DNA of 64,000 nucleotides. Origin: Ridgeia piscesae. Taxonomy: Eukaryota; Annelida; Polychaeta; Sabellida; Siboglinidae. The DNA is taken from assembly GCA_025642075.2 (NCBI GenBank), contig JAODUO010000030.1, positions 591,501 through 655,500 on the forward strand. Reading direction: 5' to 3'. Each line of letters starts with the position of its first letter. Within the stretch, counting starts at the first letter, position 1. Below are positions 39,101-52,214 of this stretch, piece after piece. The notes under the pieces were generated by a model, which did not search any database, was not told the origin of the DNA, and was given only the letters and a program-made list of their open reading frames with translations. Both the position numbers and the translations under genes were made by a program.

Positions 39101-42100
39101 GCAAACCCAGGAGAGTCTGATGGGACGCTGGGGGCAGGGCCATGTGGAGGAAGGCAAACCCAGGAGAGTCTGATGGGACGCTGGGGGCAGGGCCATGTGG
39201 AGGAAGGCAAACCCAGGAGAGTCTGATGGGACGCTGGGGGCAGGGCCATGTGGAGGAAGGCAAACCCAGGAGAGCCTGATGGGACGCTGGGGGCAGGGCC
39301 ATGTGGAGGAAGGCAAACCCAGGAGAGTCTGATGGGACGCTGGGGGCAGGGCCATGTGGAGGAAGGCAAACCCAGGAGAGTCTGATGGGACGCTGGGGGC
39401 AGGGCCATGTGGAGGAAGGCAAACCCAGGAGAGCCTGATGGGACGCTGGGGGCAGGGCCATGTGGAGGAAGGCAAACCCAGGAGAGTCTGATGGGACGCT
39501 GGGGGCAGGGCCATGTGGAGGAAGGCAAACCCAGGAGAGCCTGGAAACATCGCGACAATGATGAATGTAAACATGTCACTGACAACGAGTCTGAGGGGCT
39601 ATCTTGTGACATCCACCTACCTTGATAGCACCAAGCGAGCCGATGTAGATCCGTTCCTCAAGGTCGAGCAACATCTCGCGTAGGTTCAGTTCCAGCGCCT
39701 CCTGGGGAGTCGAGTAGGAAGCGATCGTCAGCTTACTGCGGGACGACTTGTTGTTGCTCGGTCGCTGCTTCTTGTCCCGTGCAGCGAGAGCGGGGTTGAG
39801 CACAGACACAGGGCAGTCTTGTATTGACCTCGTGAGGCGACCCTTCTGCTCAAGCAGAGCCAGCTTGAGTGCTCCCTCGCGGTAACCTCGCGGATTCAAC
39901 GATTCAATCAGCCGGTCGAGTTCAGTCTCGCTGCTGAAGTACGCCCAACGCACTGAGTTGCGATTTTTTATCTGTTCATAGACGGATTCGCTCGACACGG
40001 CTGGCTTCTCGTCGAGAGCCGCACTGTCGCTTTTTACGCTCACATTGTTGTCGTCATTGACGTTGTTATTATTCGACAGTGACAGCGATTTGTCGACGTT
40101 GCCAGAACCCCAAACGGAACGGCCTTGTTCAAATGATTCATTCTCCTTATCGCTGTTGGTACTTTTATCCTCAGCAGGTATTCCACCGGGCGACAATGAC
40201 GTTTTCTTACACAGAGGGTTCATCACATTTGTCTGGTCGACCGGCTGAAGTACGTTGTCACTGATGTACCTTTCGTCATCCTCGACAAATACGCCCGGCA
40301 GACACCGGAACACCCAGTAGCGCCGGTACGTACGATCGCGCCCGATCGGGCTGATTGCGTTCGAATGCTGCAGTTCGTCGATCACTTCAGTGAGCTGCCG
40401 CTCGTGCTTCAAGAATCGCTCCTTCATGCTACAGCGTTCCTCTTCCGAAATGTTCTCCCAGTCGATGTTTTCTGTCAGCAGGTCCTCGAATCCCTTCTCC
40501 TTCTCTGCAGCTGCCTTCTGTCGTTCGCTCTTGCGTTCTGCTTTTTTGTTGTCAACAGTTTTTGAGCTGTCTGGTTGTTTATTTTCTGTCAGGTCGATCA
40601 CGTCTGACCTGAAACATTAAGACCAAGTTACTTATTTCAAAATATATTTTATTTAGGTATCTAAGGCTACTTATGTAATAATCAATAATGCTAATAACTA
40701 TTTCACAAAACAATACTGCTCAAAACAATGACAATTGTCATAAGTGTCATGTAGTTATTTGTGTGTCGCGCTGTCATCTGATTCCTCTTGAATCATTTCT
40801 GTTATCTGGCTGTATGTTTGTCACTGCTGTCATCTGGCTGTATGTTTGTCACTGCTGTCATCTGGCTGTATGTTTGTCACTGCTGTCATCTGGCTGTATG
40901 TTTGTCACTGCTGTCATCTGGCTGTACGTTTGTCACTGCTGTCATCTGGCTGTATGTTTGTCACTGCTGTCATCTGGCTGTATGTTTGTCACTGCTGTCA
41001 AGTGGCTGTAGGTTTGTCACTGCTGTCATTGGCTGTACGTTTGTCACTGCTGTCATCTGGCTGTACGTTTGTCACTGCTGTCATCTGGCTGTATGTTTGT
41101 CACTGCTGTCATCTGGCTGTACGTTTGTCACTGCTGTCATCTGGCTGTACGTTTGTCACTGCTGTCAAGTGGCTATAGGTTTGTCACTGCTGTCATTTGG
41201 CTGTACGTTTGTCACTGCTGTCATTTGGCTGTACGTTTGTCACTGCTGTCATGTGGCTGTAGGTTTGTCACTGCTGTCATCTGGCTGTATGTTTGTCACT
41301 GCTGTCATCTGGCTGTATGTTTGTCACTGCTGTCATGTAGCTGTAGGTTTGTCACTGCTGTCATTTGGCTGTAGGTTTGTCACTGCTGTCATCTGGCTGT
41401 ACGTTTGTCACTGCTGTCATCTGGCTGTATGTTTGTCACTGCTGTCATCTGGCTGTATGTTTGTCACTGCTGTCATGTGGCTGTAGTTTGTCACTGCTGT
41501 CATGTGGCTGTAGGTTTGTCACTGCTGTCATTTGGCTGTACGTTTGTCACTGCTGTCATTTGGCTGTACGTTTGTCACTGCTGTCATGTGGCTGTAGGTT
41601 TGTCACTGCTGTCATCTGGCTGTATGTTTGTCACTGCTGTCATCTGGCTGTATGTTTGTCACTGCTGTCATCTGGCTGTATGTTTGTCACTGCTGTCATC
41701 TGGCTGTATGTTTGTCACTGCTGTCATCTGGCTGTATGTTTGTCACTGCTGTCATGTGGCTGTATGTTTGTCACTGCTGTCATGTAGCTGTAGGTGTGTC
41801 ACTGCTGTCATTTGGCTGTAGGTTTGTCACTGCTGTCATCTGGCTGTATGTTTGTCACTGCTGTCATGTGGCTGTAGGTTTGTCACTGCTGTCATGTGGC
41901 TGTAGGTTTGTCACTGCTGTCATCTGGCTGTATGTTTGTCACTGCTGTCATCTGGCTGTATGTTTGTCACTGCTGTCATCTGGCTGTATGTTTGTCACTG
42001 CTGTCATGTGGCTGTATGTTTGTCACTGCTGTCATGTGGCTGTAGGTTTGTCACTGCTGTCATTTGGCTGTAGGTTTGTCACTGCTGTCATGTGGCTGTA

Positions 42101-45100
42101 GGTTTGTCACTGCTGTCATGTGGCTGTAGGTTTGTCACTGCTGTCATCTGGCTGTATGTTTGTCACTGCTGTCATGTGGCTGTATGTTTGTCACTGCTGT
42201 CATGTGGCTGTAGGTTTGTCACTGCTGTCATCTGGCTGTATGTTTGTCACTGCTGTCATCTGGCTGTATGTTTGTCACTGCTGTCGTGTGGCTGTAGGTT
42301 TGTCACTGCTGTCTTCTGGCTGTATGTTTGTCACTGCTGTCATCTGGCTGTATGTTTGTCACTGCTGTCATCTGGCTGTATGTTTGTCACTGCTGTCATG
42401 TGGCTGTAGTTTGTCACTGCTGTCATGTGGCTGTATGTTTGTCACTGCTGTCATCTGGCTGTAGGTTTGTCACTGCTGTCATGTGGCTGTAGGTTTGTCA
42501 CTGCTGTCATGTGGCTGTAGGTTTGTCACTGCTGTCATCTGGCTGTATGTTTGTCACTGCTGTCATCTGGCTGTATGTTTGTCACTGCTGTCATCTGGCT
42601 GTATGTTTGTCACTGCTGTCATCTGGCTGTATGTTTGTCACTGCTGTCGTGTGGCTGTAGGTTTGTCACTGCTGTCATATGGCTGTATGTTTGTCATTGC
42701 TGTCATCTGGCTGTACGTTTGTCACTGCTCTCATGTGGCTGTACATTTGTCACTGCTGTCATCTGGCTGTACATTTGTCACTGCTGTTATCTGGCTGTAC
42801 ATTTGTCACTGCTGTCATCTGGTTATACATTTGTCACTGCTTTACATTTGTCATTGTTGTCATTTAGTTGGACATTTGTCACTGCTGTTATTTGACTGTA
42901 CATTTGTCACTGCTGTCATCTGCCTGTAGATGTGTCAATGCCGTGAATTGTCTCTCTACTTACCTGTCCTTGTCAACTTCCTTCTCTGCTCCCTCGGTCT
43001 CCTCCTTCTTCTCTGCCTTCTTCTCCATCTCCTTCAGTTTCTCCTCAACCCGCTTCTTGTACCTGTCAACACAGCAGTGTCCTTGAGCTGACGAAAGAAA
43101 CAAATGACACACAGACACCAGCAGTAAGTACTGCCCGCCACTGCCCTACCAACTCTGTCTTCACGCAATTCATTCCACATGGAATTAGATTAAACCATAA
43201 ATTCATCGTTAAAACTCTGTAAACTAAGATATGATGTTGACAGTCTAAATGTTGTCAAATGGTGCTCGGTGCTTTCGTATTGTACGGTGACAGAGAACAA
43301 GGGATTGTGTAGTGCAAACGGCAGCATAACGAGATCACTGATGGGAGAACATACATAAAACATCACTATCACTGCCAGCTACCCGTAACACTTGAGCAAG
43401 GAAGACAAGAGAAACTATATTATGTATATCCAGTGTCACCCACAAAGAGCAGAACTGAACATATTGGTATTCCCAGTGTGCATACGTTCAAGTGAATTCT
43501 GGACTGTTAGGAAGGGGGAGAGAAATTCATAATTTTTTAGATATGGTGCTTGAGACCAATGTTGCTGAAACCACGGACAGCAAAATGAACAAACATTTCC
43601 GTGCTAGATGTGGTGACGCCAACTAGAAGTAACGATGGTCAAGCAAAAACTGTCATACTTCAGACACAACTTGTGTAAAAATGACTGAAGAGGGTAATGC
43701 TAGGGGTGTGTGGAATAAATTGGAGCAGGGGTGGCGGGGGGGCATGGGGGACCACGAATGCGCTGGATGACATACAGGACATAACGGGGATGTATCTAGG
43801 GGATCCACGGATGGCGGTAAAGGATCGTGACAACTGGGGGAAGAGGACCATGACACAAGGTGACAAGGTGATTCACTATCTGTGCTGACTGCGACAGGAT
43901 CCTTACTGCGACAGGATCCTTACTGTGACATGATCCTTTCTGAAACAGCATCCTTACTGCGACAGGATCCTTACGCTGGCCTGTCGCAAGACATTCCAAC
44001 CAATAACTCACCAGAAGTTAGCCTCGTCGCGGTCGCGCCGCTGTCCCGCCCACTGGTACTGACGCAACTCATTACGCACTTGTCGCAACTTCTCGTGGCT
44101 GTCTTCAATGATGTCACGCACCGACACGTATGTCAGCAGCTGTTGTACGAGAGCTTGCAACACTTTCAGTTTCTCTTCTGCAACACACCGATTTATAAAA
44201 ATAGGAACACCTAATATTATAACTGAGACACGCGCCACAGAAATAGGCAGTTGCTGGTAATTCCTTCTACTCAAAATTTCCAACATCAGAAAAATAACTA
44301 CCACCTCTCAAAAATGTAAAACAACACACATTTAAAGTACTGTTGTGCTTATTTAAATAAACTAATGTTTATAATTATTTCAAAACGAAAGCCCCTGCAG
44401 CTTTCATTCTGAAACAAATAGAAACCATGCTCATAGACCACAAAAACTTAATGATATCCACCACGAGAAAGGAAACTAACCAACAGTCATTTCAAAGACG
44501 CTCTTCTGTCCGAGTAATTTCATGATGTCCGCCTCCTGTTGGCGGAACTCGAGGCCGGCATCGTCAAGGGGCGTGTACCCGCCTCGCTGCTGGTAGTGCC
44601 ACTTGACGTTGCTAGGGGTGGCTTTCGCCCCGGAGGACATGAAGTGCAGGCGCAGGATCTCGGATAACGTGAACCCGTCCAATGGGAGATTTCGTAGTGA
44701 GACGCCTGGCAGGAGAAACACAAGTTTGTTTTAAAAACCCAAATATACACCGGAACACACAATCACATAAACAACAAGTCCAACAACACAAGTCTAATAT
44801 GAAGCTGAAAATTTTCAAACAGATGACATACATTTATTGGCCATCCAGTATCGTGATAGTCATAATTGTGACATATATATAGCGCTGTTCCAACATTTGT
44901 TGGTCACAGCGCTGTACAAAAAGTACTTGAAAATGGTTAAGTCTTTAGTTTTACTTTAAAAGCCGCAGTGGTCACAGATGTTCATGTCAGATGTTGCGGT
45001 AGCGCAATCCATAGACCTGGGGCTGCCACACTGAAAGCTCTGTCGCCCCAATGACACCTTGTGCGTGACACACACAGTAAATTGTTGACAAATTTGGTAT

Positions 45101-48100
45101 GGCTAATCAATTTCAGGAGTGACCACCATCCTATTTGTATGCACATCTGAGGATTCTGGTGCAGAAGTTACTGTAATGTTGTTATGGGGATCACACATAT
45201 GTTGTGTCACAGTTTGACGTTTTAAAGAAAGAAGTGTGGTCTCTATTACCTAATGTCACGCCTGTGGCTAAACCCATATTAGCACTTAAAAGATACAAAA
45301 CGTATCAGTTAAATAACTGCAATAATTCCACACAAACATGTTGTCTTGATTGACACTCATCAGATGAAATAAAACATGCCCTGCAGTTTTTCAATGAACT
45401 AAACATGGAAACTAAAACCTCACATGAAAAAAAACTGCGGTGACCAACTGTTTATGCAATTCTACATTCTGGCTGGTTGAGGTAGCAACAACACAGGCTA
45501 GCAACTTACAAAGTGTAACAATGAAGTGAGGACCTACCATAGTTGGCATGGGGCCACTGGGACGCCACAGTTGCCTGTTTGACAAGCTCGTCATACGAGA
45601 TGTTCTCATAGTCACCAACACCTTCTACTGCAACAAACAGCAACTGTTCATTAGACAAACACCACCATGAGAGATACACCATAAGGTATGGCTTGGTAGT
45701 TTCATGAGCCATGTTGTGGTAAATGAGTTGTTTCATGTCCAGATTTTTAATAAGTTTATTTTCAATAAAAAAGCTGCTGAAAGTTAATGCTAACTATCCC
45801 ATAAAAAACAAAAAATGTTGTAAAACCAAATTGAGGACCTCTTTCTGATTTGCCCATGGAAAAATGTTAGGGAAAATTATGGGGGGAAGTTTAGTGCAAT
45901 GATGTGAATGGTTGAATGAAAGTGTACGCTGGTGTGATTGGAGTGCAGGGACGTACTTTTCATGTTGGTGTCGTCACTCGTGATGTCCTGCTCCTCCTCA
46001 TTCTCCTCCTGCTCTTGCATGTTGAAGATGGACGTGAGGAGGAAGTAGAGGAGGTCGTTGAACAGACCATTCACGGTTGGCTCCTTCAGCGCCTTCGCAA
46101 ACTCCTCTGTCAACAAAACGTATTTCTCACCCAAATTAGCAACAAACACAAACGTATACCGGGCGCATGACGGATTTCAGAGCAAACACACTGGTGTAAT
46201 AAGTCTAATGACTACGTATTTGGGCACCTAAAATTATTCAATCTTTAGCTGTTACAAACTCACGATACCTGCAATCAATCTAATGACTACGTATTTATAT
46301 ACATAAATTATTAAATTGTCAGCTGTCACATATAGCATACAAAATAATTTATGTTGGTGTTTTAAAACATAATAGCAGTTCACTACCTTGTTGCACTACC
46401 ATGGCTGCATATTTCACAAGTAATGCTCATCAGAGATAGTGAGGATATATTTGAGTCTCCATTCAATAATTGTGACGAGTAGTAAACACCTTCAATCCCT
46501 GAAATGTCATATTCAGTGTGCGCACGAGCACATGTCCTTACACAACTAATCATACATGTCATGACATGATAATTTAACATGTTCAGTCACAAACCACAAA
46601 TTTAATACATCACGTTTTAACGCGCATACTTCTCCACACAGAGCTGCTCATTCGTACCGAAGGATATCCCATGTGGGAAGGTGTCCTTGACATCGAGCAG
46701 AGCCGAGAAACACTGCAGAAACTCCAGGACCATGATTGCATCGCCAAACTGCTGCGTGTCTATGACGCCCTCGATGCATGTGGGAACAGGCAGATCCTGT
46801 GAGAAAGAGGGGGTTAACAATTTAACCAGGGCCATCATATCTGACGCCAACAAACACATATTATTCTAGAAATATGTTACCTTTTCACAACATTCTGATT
46901 GGTTTATCTTTTCGCTGACCTGTTTTAGTTTGCTCATGTTACGTCTCACGTATCAGAAATACAACCCCTGGGAGTGAAATGGTTATAAACAATAGTAGTA
47001 AGTTTATATAATGCCCGAATTCATGTAAAATACATCCTGAGCACTTTACATTTCCTAACTGTTGCCACTTCACAGACACCCTTTAGGAACAAGTTGGTTT
47101 ACTAAACTAGATACTTTATTTAGTAATGAAAGCATCCATAAAATAGGTTAAATCAAATGATGGATTTCAACCTAAGTTCGTTTTAAGTACTGTAAATGCT
47201 TGAAATAAACATAAATATCATTTGTGGGAAATTACGCCTACCCACCTTGAGGTCATCACATTCCATGTCATCCCGCGGCCGACTCCACTCCCTCAGCGTA
47301 GCCTCTCTCTTGAGTCGCTCTTGTCGTTTCTCTTCTCGCTCCTACAGTCAGGGTTCAAAGTTCAACATCACACAAAACATGCTAGACAATACTGATCAAT
47401 GTAACACTGCTTTGAACAACACAATAGTGATGTCTGCTTAGAAAGAGTTGCTGCATAAAGTAATCTGCAACAAATGATCAAACCCTGTCACGATCAACAT
47501 GAATTGCCAGTAACAGACTTGTGGGTCGAAGTGTGTGCCTGTTTGTGTTCATGCATGTGCCTTAGTATTTAATTTTGTTCCTGAATAAAATGTTTTCTTT
47601 CAAACTGCCTGGAAAAATATATAAAAATACACAACTAAAATGATATTCAACACTACACTTGACATATATTATCAATAATGATTACTCCTCAGTACATTTT
47701 AATTTATCAACAATTTAGAAGGTACATTTCACTTACAATGATTTACAAAATACATCTTTCAACCAGTTCCAGATACAGCACAATCTCATGTTTACACAGC
47801 CCTCACAACCAAATCCATTATCTGTCACATCCGAGGTTACCTTCGCTTTCTCCGCCTTCCGTCGCTGTTTCTCCTCGTCCAGCCTCTGTTTCATCTCCTC
47901 CTTCCTCGCGAGGCGTTCCTCTCGCAACTTCTCCCGCAGTATCTCCCGCTCCTGTATGTTCATGCGTGCCCGACTCAGCTGGTCCTCCAGGCTCGCAACT
48001 GGCGACACAAAACAGTACGTGTCACTCAAAGCTTTGTCTCACCCAGTCAACTCTTCAACAGTTTTCACAAGTTGCAACAGCCTTAGGTTCTTAGTTTTTA

Positions 48101-51100
48101 GATGGTTTCCTCCAAACAGCCCAAACTTGGGCTAACGCAGGAGTTGTCCTTCTCTAGAATTAGGGAGTCCACTACAGGTTACACATTTACCCCCTGTGTG
48201 GGATCTTTTACTTCCCCTGGCATAGACACCAGATAGAAGGGACCAACGGCTTTTAGTGTCTCTTCCGAAAGACACAGGCAAATGTGAGGTGAACGAAATT
48301 GCCTAAGTTTCGAAACGGCGGTAGTTGGGATTGAACCACCGACCCCTCGATTGACAGTCCGGCGCTCTACCACATGACCACTGTTCCCCACAGTCTGCTG
48401 TGAGCATCATACATAGCATTCCACCACCATATAGTTGTAAGATGTAGTGACATTGCCATAAAAAGTAAGTTCTTATATAGTGCAGTATCTGGTTCGCCGG
48501 ACTGCTCAAAACGCTTTTACACTTTACTTCCCTGGCAGACCTGTTCAATCAAACACCGTCTCAATTTGTTTGGGAAGCATCCAGCCACATGCTATAAGTA
48601 ATGCGCGAAGGCTGCTCATACATATATCAACCACAGTCTACTACAGGTACTCATTTATACAACTGAGTGAACTGGAGCAACGTAGAGTGAAAAAACTTGC
48701 CCAAGGTTTTAACACCACAGCACAGGATTCGAACACGGGTTCTCTTAGTCGAGAACCAACGTTCTACCCGAGCCATTGCGCTCTAACATACAGACATTGT
48801 GCATAAGACCACACAAGTCTTTATATATCATGGATACTCAACAAAAACATAAATATGTTTTAATGAGTGGATGAAAAAACGATTTACTTCTGCAATTATG
48901 AAAGTCCTATTCCTCAATAATTCCAACTTGTGCATTAGCCACCGGAAATATAAGTAAATAAACAGCCAATTAATGTAAGACAAAATTAATTAAACTAGTC
49001 TCACTTTTCTTTTCCGACTTCTTCAGTTTCTTCTCCCTGCGTTCCTTGTGTTCCTTTTTGGCCTTTCGAATGAGGCTGTCCTCTTCTGTGAGGTCGACAA
49101 GGGAGGTACAGGGACCGAGGGGCGTTGACGACGGCTTCCTCTTCACATTTGACACGGCAAAACAGGGTGCAGGACCACCGCAGAAGTCGTCAAATGTCAA
49201 CTCAGACAACTTGAACTTTTTGGCGTACTTGGCCTGAAAATAAGGTTTCATAAGTTGTAAACAAAAGACACAGAAGACACCACTCTATCCAGTATAAAAT
49301 GTAGACAAAACGCTTTACATAGCAAAACTTCAACATAAAGGCACTGTTGAAAGCAACTTTTTAAAGGCAACTATATACCAGTGTGGCTGGTTTATTTATT
49401 GTTCTAAATTTGAATTTTGCAATTTGATGACCCACCAGATGGCACTAGTCAGGTTTACATCAGGGATAAATAATTCTGGATTTCTCAACATGGTCTGCTT
49501 TTACAGATCTTTGTTACTCCAACAACACATGCAAAATGTGAGACATCTGTCAGTTGTCACACACCTTCACCCTCCAAATCCCATCCTGACTTGTGTCACA
49601 GTGCTGCTTCAGGTACAGCTTGCATTTGTCACGTGTCAGTAGACCTTTCTTGCGCCTGTCAACATATTATGGTTCAACATGTGACACAGTGGGCAGACTT
49701 CCTACCAAGAGTAATAAGTGCAAACATTATGCGTTTTCAACACGGTCAAAATGTATTGCTCGTTTTCAATAACTTGCATTTGCGTAATGTTATTATGACA
49801 TAAATGTTAACTTACTATTGTGTCAATTGTTCAATACAGATTTATTCACTCCATGTCATTTAACTTTTATTTTATATAAATTATTACATAAAATCAAACC
49901 CTCTCAAACTGTTACATGCCAAAAAAAAAATTTTGGGTTGTAACTCTTCTTTTTTCTTTCGAATATGCATATTTTTGCCGCGCTTTCTGGAAACCCAGAC
50001 AAGACAAATACTGGTATCAGACATACTTTTTCTTTGCATTCAGAGCATGTTTACAAGAATAACTTTTGGGCCAAAACGTGGGCCAAAATGAATTATTGTG
50101 CGATATTCTAATGTACTACAGACACTGGTCATCATAGAGAACATATTTATCTTAACCCTAGAAATGACCAGGGCCAAAAATCGGCCCAAATGCACCTGCC
50201 TCTGTTGTAACAATTTTCATTTCCATCACGCTAAACTGACACGCAAAAATGTTGTATCATTGGATAGCTGACAGATTTTTCTAGATTGTGTATATTTTTC
50301 CTTGTGTAGATTCAGTGACAGATTCTTCGCTCTCGAATTTAAAAAGCATGTGATACAGTTACTGCCCATATTTGTCCTGATGAATGAATTTACGCATCCA
50401 TTCATAAAGTCTACACGCCCACACATACGGTAACAAAAGAAAGCTCTGTGAGTGGCCAATCTGCCAAAAATATTTCACGTGGGTTCAGTCCATTCAGCCA
50501 ATCAGAACTGTGATTTCAAATTTAGCATCACTGACCCCGCGAAACCAAAGTTGAAGACAAAATGGCGGTAAACAACAGTTTATCCACTTCGCAACTTTCC
50601 TTTGGATGATCTTAAGTTTCTGCATTGATATTTTGACAAAATGCTTGACAGTATTCATAAACAAGGTTATTATATTAGTTCATGTAGTTAGATTGACTTT
50701 GGAGGTGTTTTTGGGGTGAAAATCCACCAAATTAACTGTGCGACATTTCTCCGGCCGGGCATGTGTGTTGCAATGGTAATGACCGTGGCCGCAATCGGCC
50801 GGCTTGAATCTACATATTTTTATGTCAGAAAAATTCATAAAAATATTTGTTCTCAACGGATTTGTTTCATTTCGCAGCTAATACATGAATCTACATTTAT
50901 CTAAATGGCAAAGTAAATTCTTCCACACCATCATTATCTGGCAGCAGGATGAAATGTTTGTTTATTTTTTATTTCAATTTCAAATATCACCATGATTTTT
51001 ATTTTGTTTTACTGATATTATAATTTGATTATAGTAAAGCATTCTTTTGGCATTCCTATTTTATTACCAATATTAGCGAAGTTATGATTTTTATAGGAAC

Positions 51101-52161
51101 AGTATGCTAGAGGATTTTTCTTGGTCACCTCTAGGGTTAAGATTCCACACGAATCACACTCTGTCTGAGCTTCGAGGTCGCCGCCTTCTTTGGCTCGGTT
51201 TCAAAGTACATGTAATTGTATTGATTGCAGTCCCCGTGACATAATCCACTCCAGGACACATACATTACAAACAGATAGTATGTATTTAAGAAAAAAAAAT
51301 ATTTAAGCCACAAATAATCATTAGTATGCCGATGTGTGATGGAGGAGTTGTATAATTAATATAACACTTTAATTCCGGGAGTAGAATCCTGATTGTTACC
51401 GTGGTTCAATTGGTAGATGCTTTTGTTATACACAGTTATCATATTTTATGTCGCAAATAAATAATTACTACAACAATAAAAACACAAGCAGTACATCATT
51501 TATTGATTTAAAATGATTCAATTTATAAGTATTACTTAGTGACAAGTGTATAAAAATGTTAATGGTTTGATGTCATGCTCGAACCGATGTCCTTCGGACT
51601 GTAAAATCGAGCGCACCTAACAAATGCGTTTACCAACCGAGCTACCAAGACCAACAGGATTCCTCTACCGGATTTAAAGTGTTACATTAAATTTACAACT
51701 CCTCCTTCTAAAATGGATTATATAACATTTTTATCTGAAGTTAGATGTTTGTACTATATGTGTCCTTGCATGGATTATCTTACGTTGGCTGCAATTGATA
51801 CAATTACTCAGAAAACGAGCCGAAGGCGGTGGCAAACCCAATGCTCAGTCAGGCCTCAACATAACCTCTGGCTTCAATTTTGTAACAAAATTTTATTCAC
51901 GAGGAACCATAAGATAAATATTTGTTCCCTATGATGACTAGTGTTTGTATTATATCGGAAAATCGCTCACTAAGTTATTATGACGCTCATTTCGACACTA
52001 TCCTGATAAACATGCTCTGAATACGTAGAAAGGGCCCGTTTGATGTCGGTTTGTGTCATCTTTGACACAACAAAACCATGTGATTACCTTGCTAATTAAC
52101 ATTCCATGATTCCATGACCGAATTTATACATTTTTTTTTTTTAAATTAATGGTGTCAAATG

Positions 52162-52214
<53 letters not shown>

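Noticed and set aside
35528..39612. Minus-strand open frames of up to 869 codons (Pro/Ser/Leu-rich repeats).
   Set aside because: They follow entirely from a 53-bp unit that lacks stops on that strand; several frames are open at once, and the region lies inside BAZ1A intron 15.
39576..40601. Single-exon 341-codon protein on the minus strand.
   Set aside because: It is BAZ1A exon 15 plus a few intronic codons; it begins at a GTG, and homologues continue into neighbouring exons.
40688..42929. Plus-strand frames such as SGCMFVTAVIWLYVCHCCHL, resembling a membrane protein.
   Set aside because: By-products of the 28-bp minisatellite in BAZ1A intron 14; antisense to the gene.
46617..46657. Extension of BAZ1A exon 9 to CVEKYAR.
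   Set aside because: It reaches a stop, and donors further on do not join exon 10 in frame; the GTACGA donor restores the conserved DDT sequence.
51395..51440. Functional tRNA gene (GTGGTTCAATTGGTAGATGC).
   Set aside because: Only the A-box-like region fits; no acceptor stem or anticodon arm can be formed, and the sequence is an arm of an inverted-repeat element.
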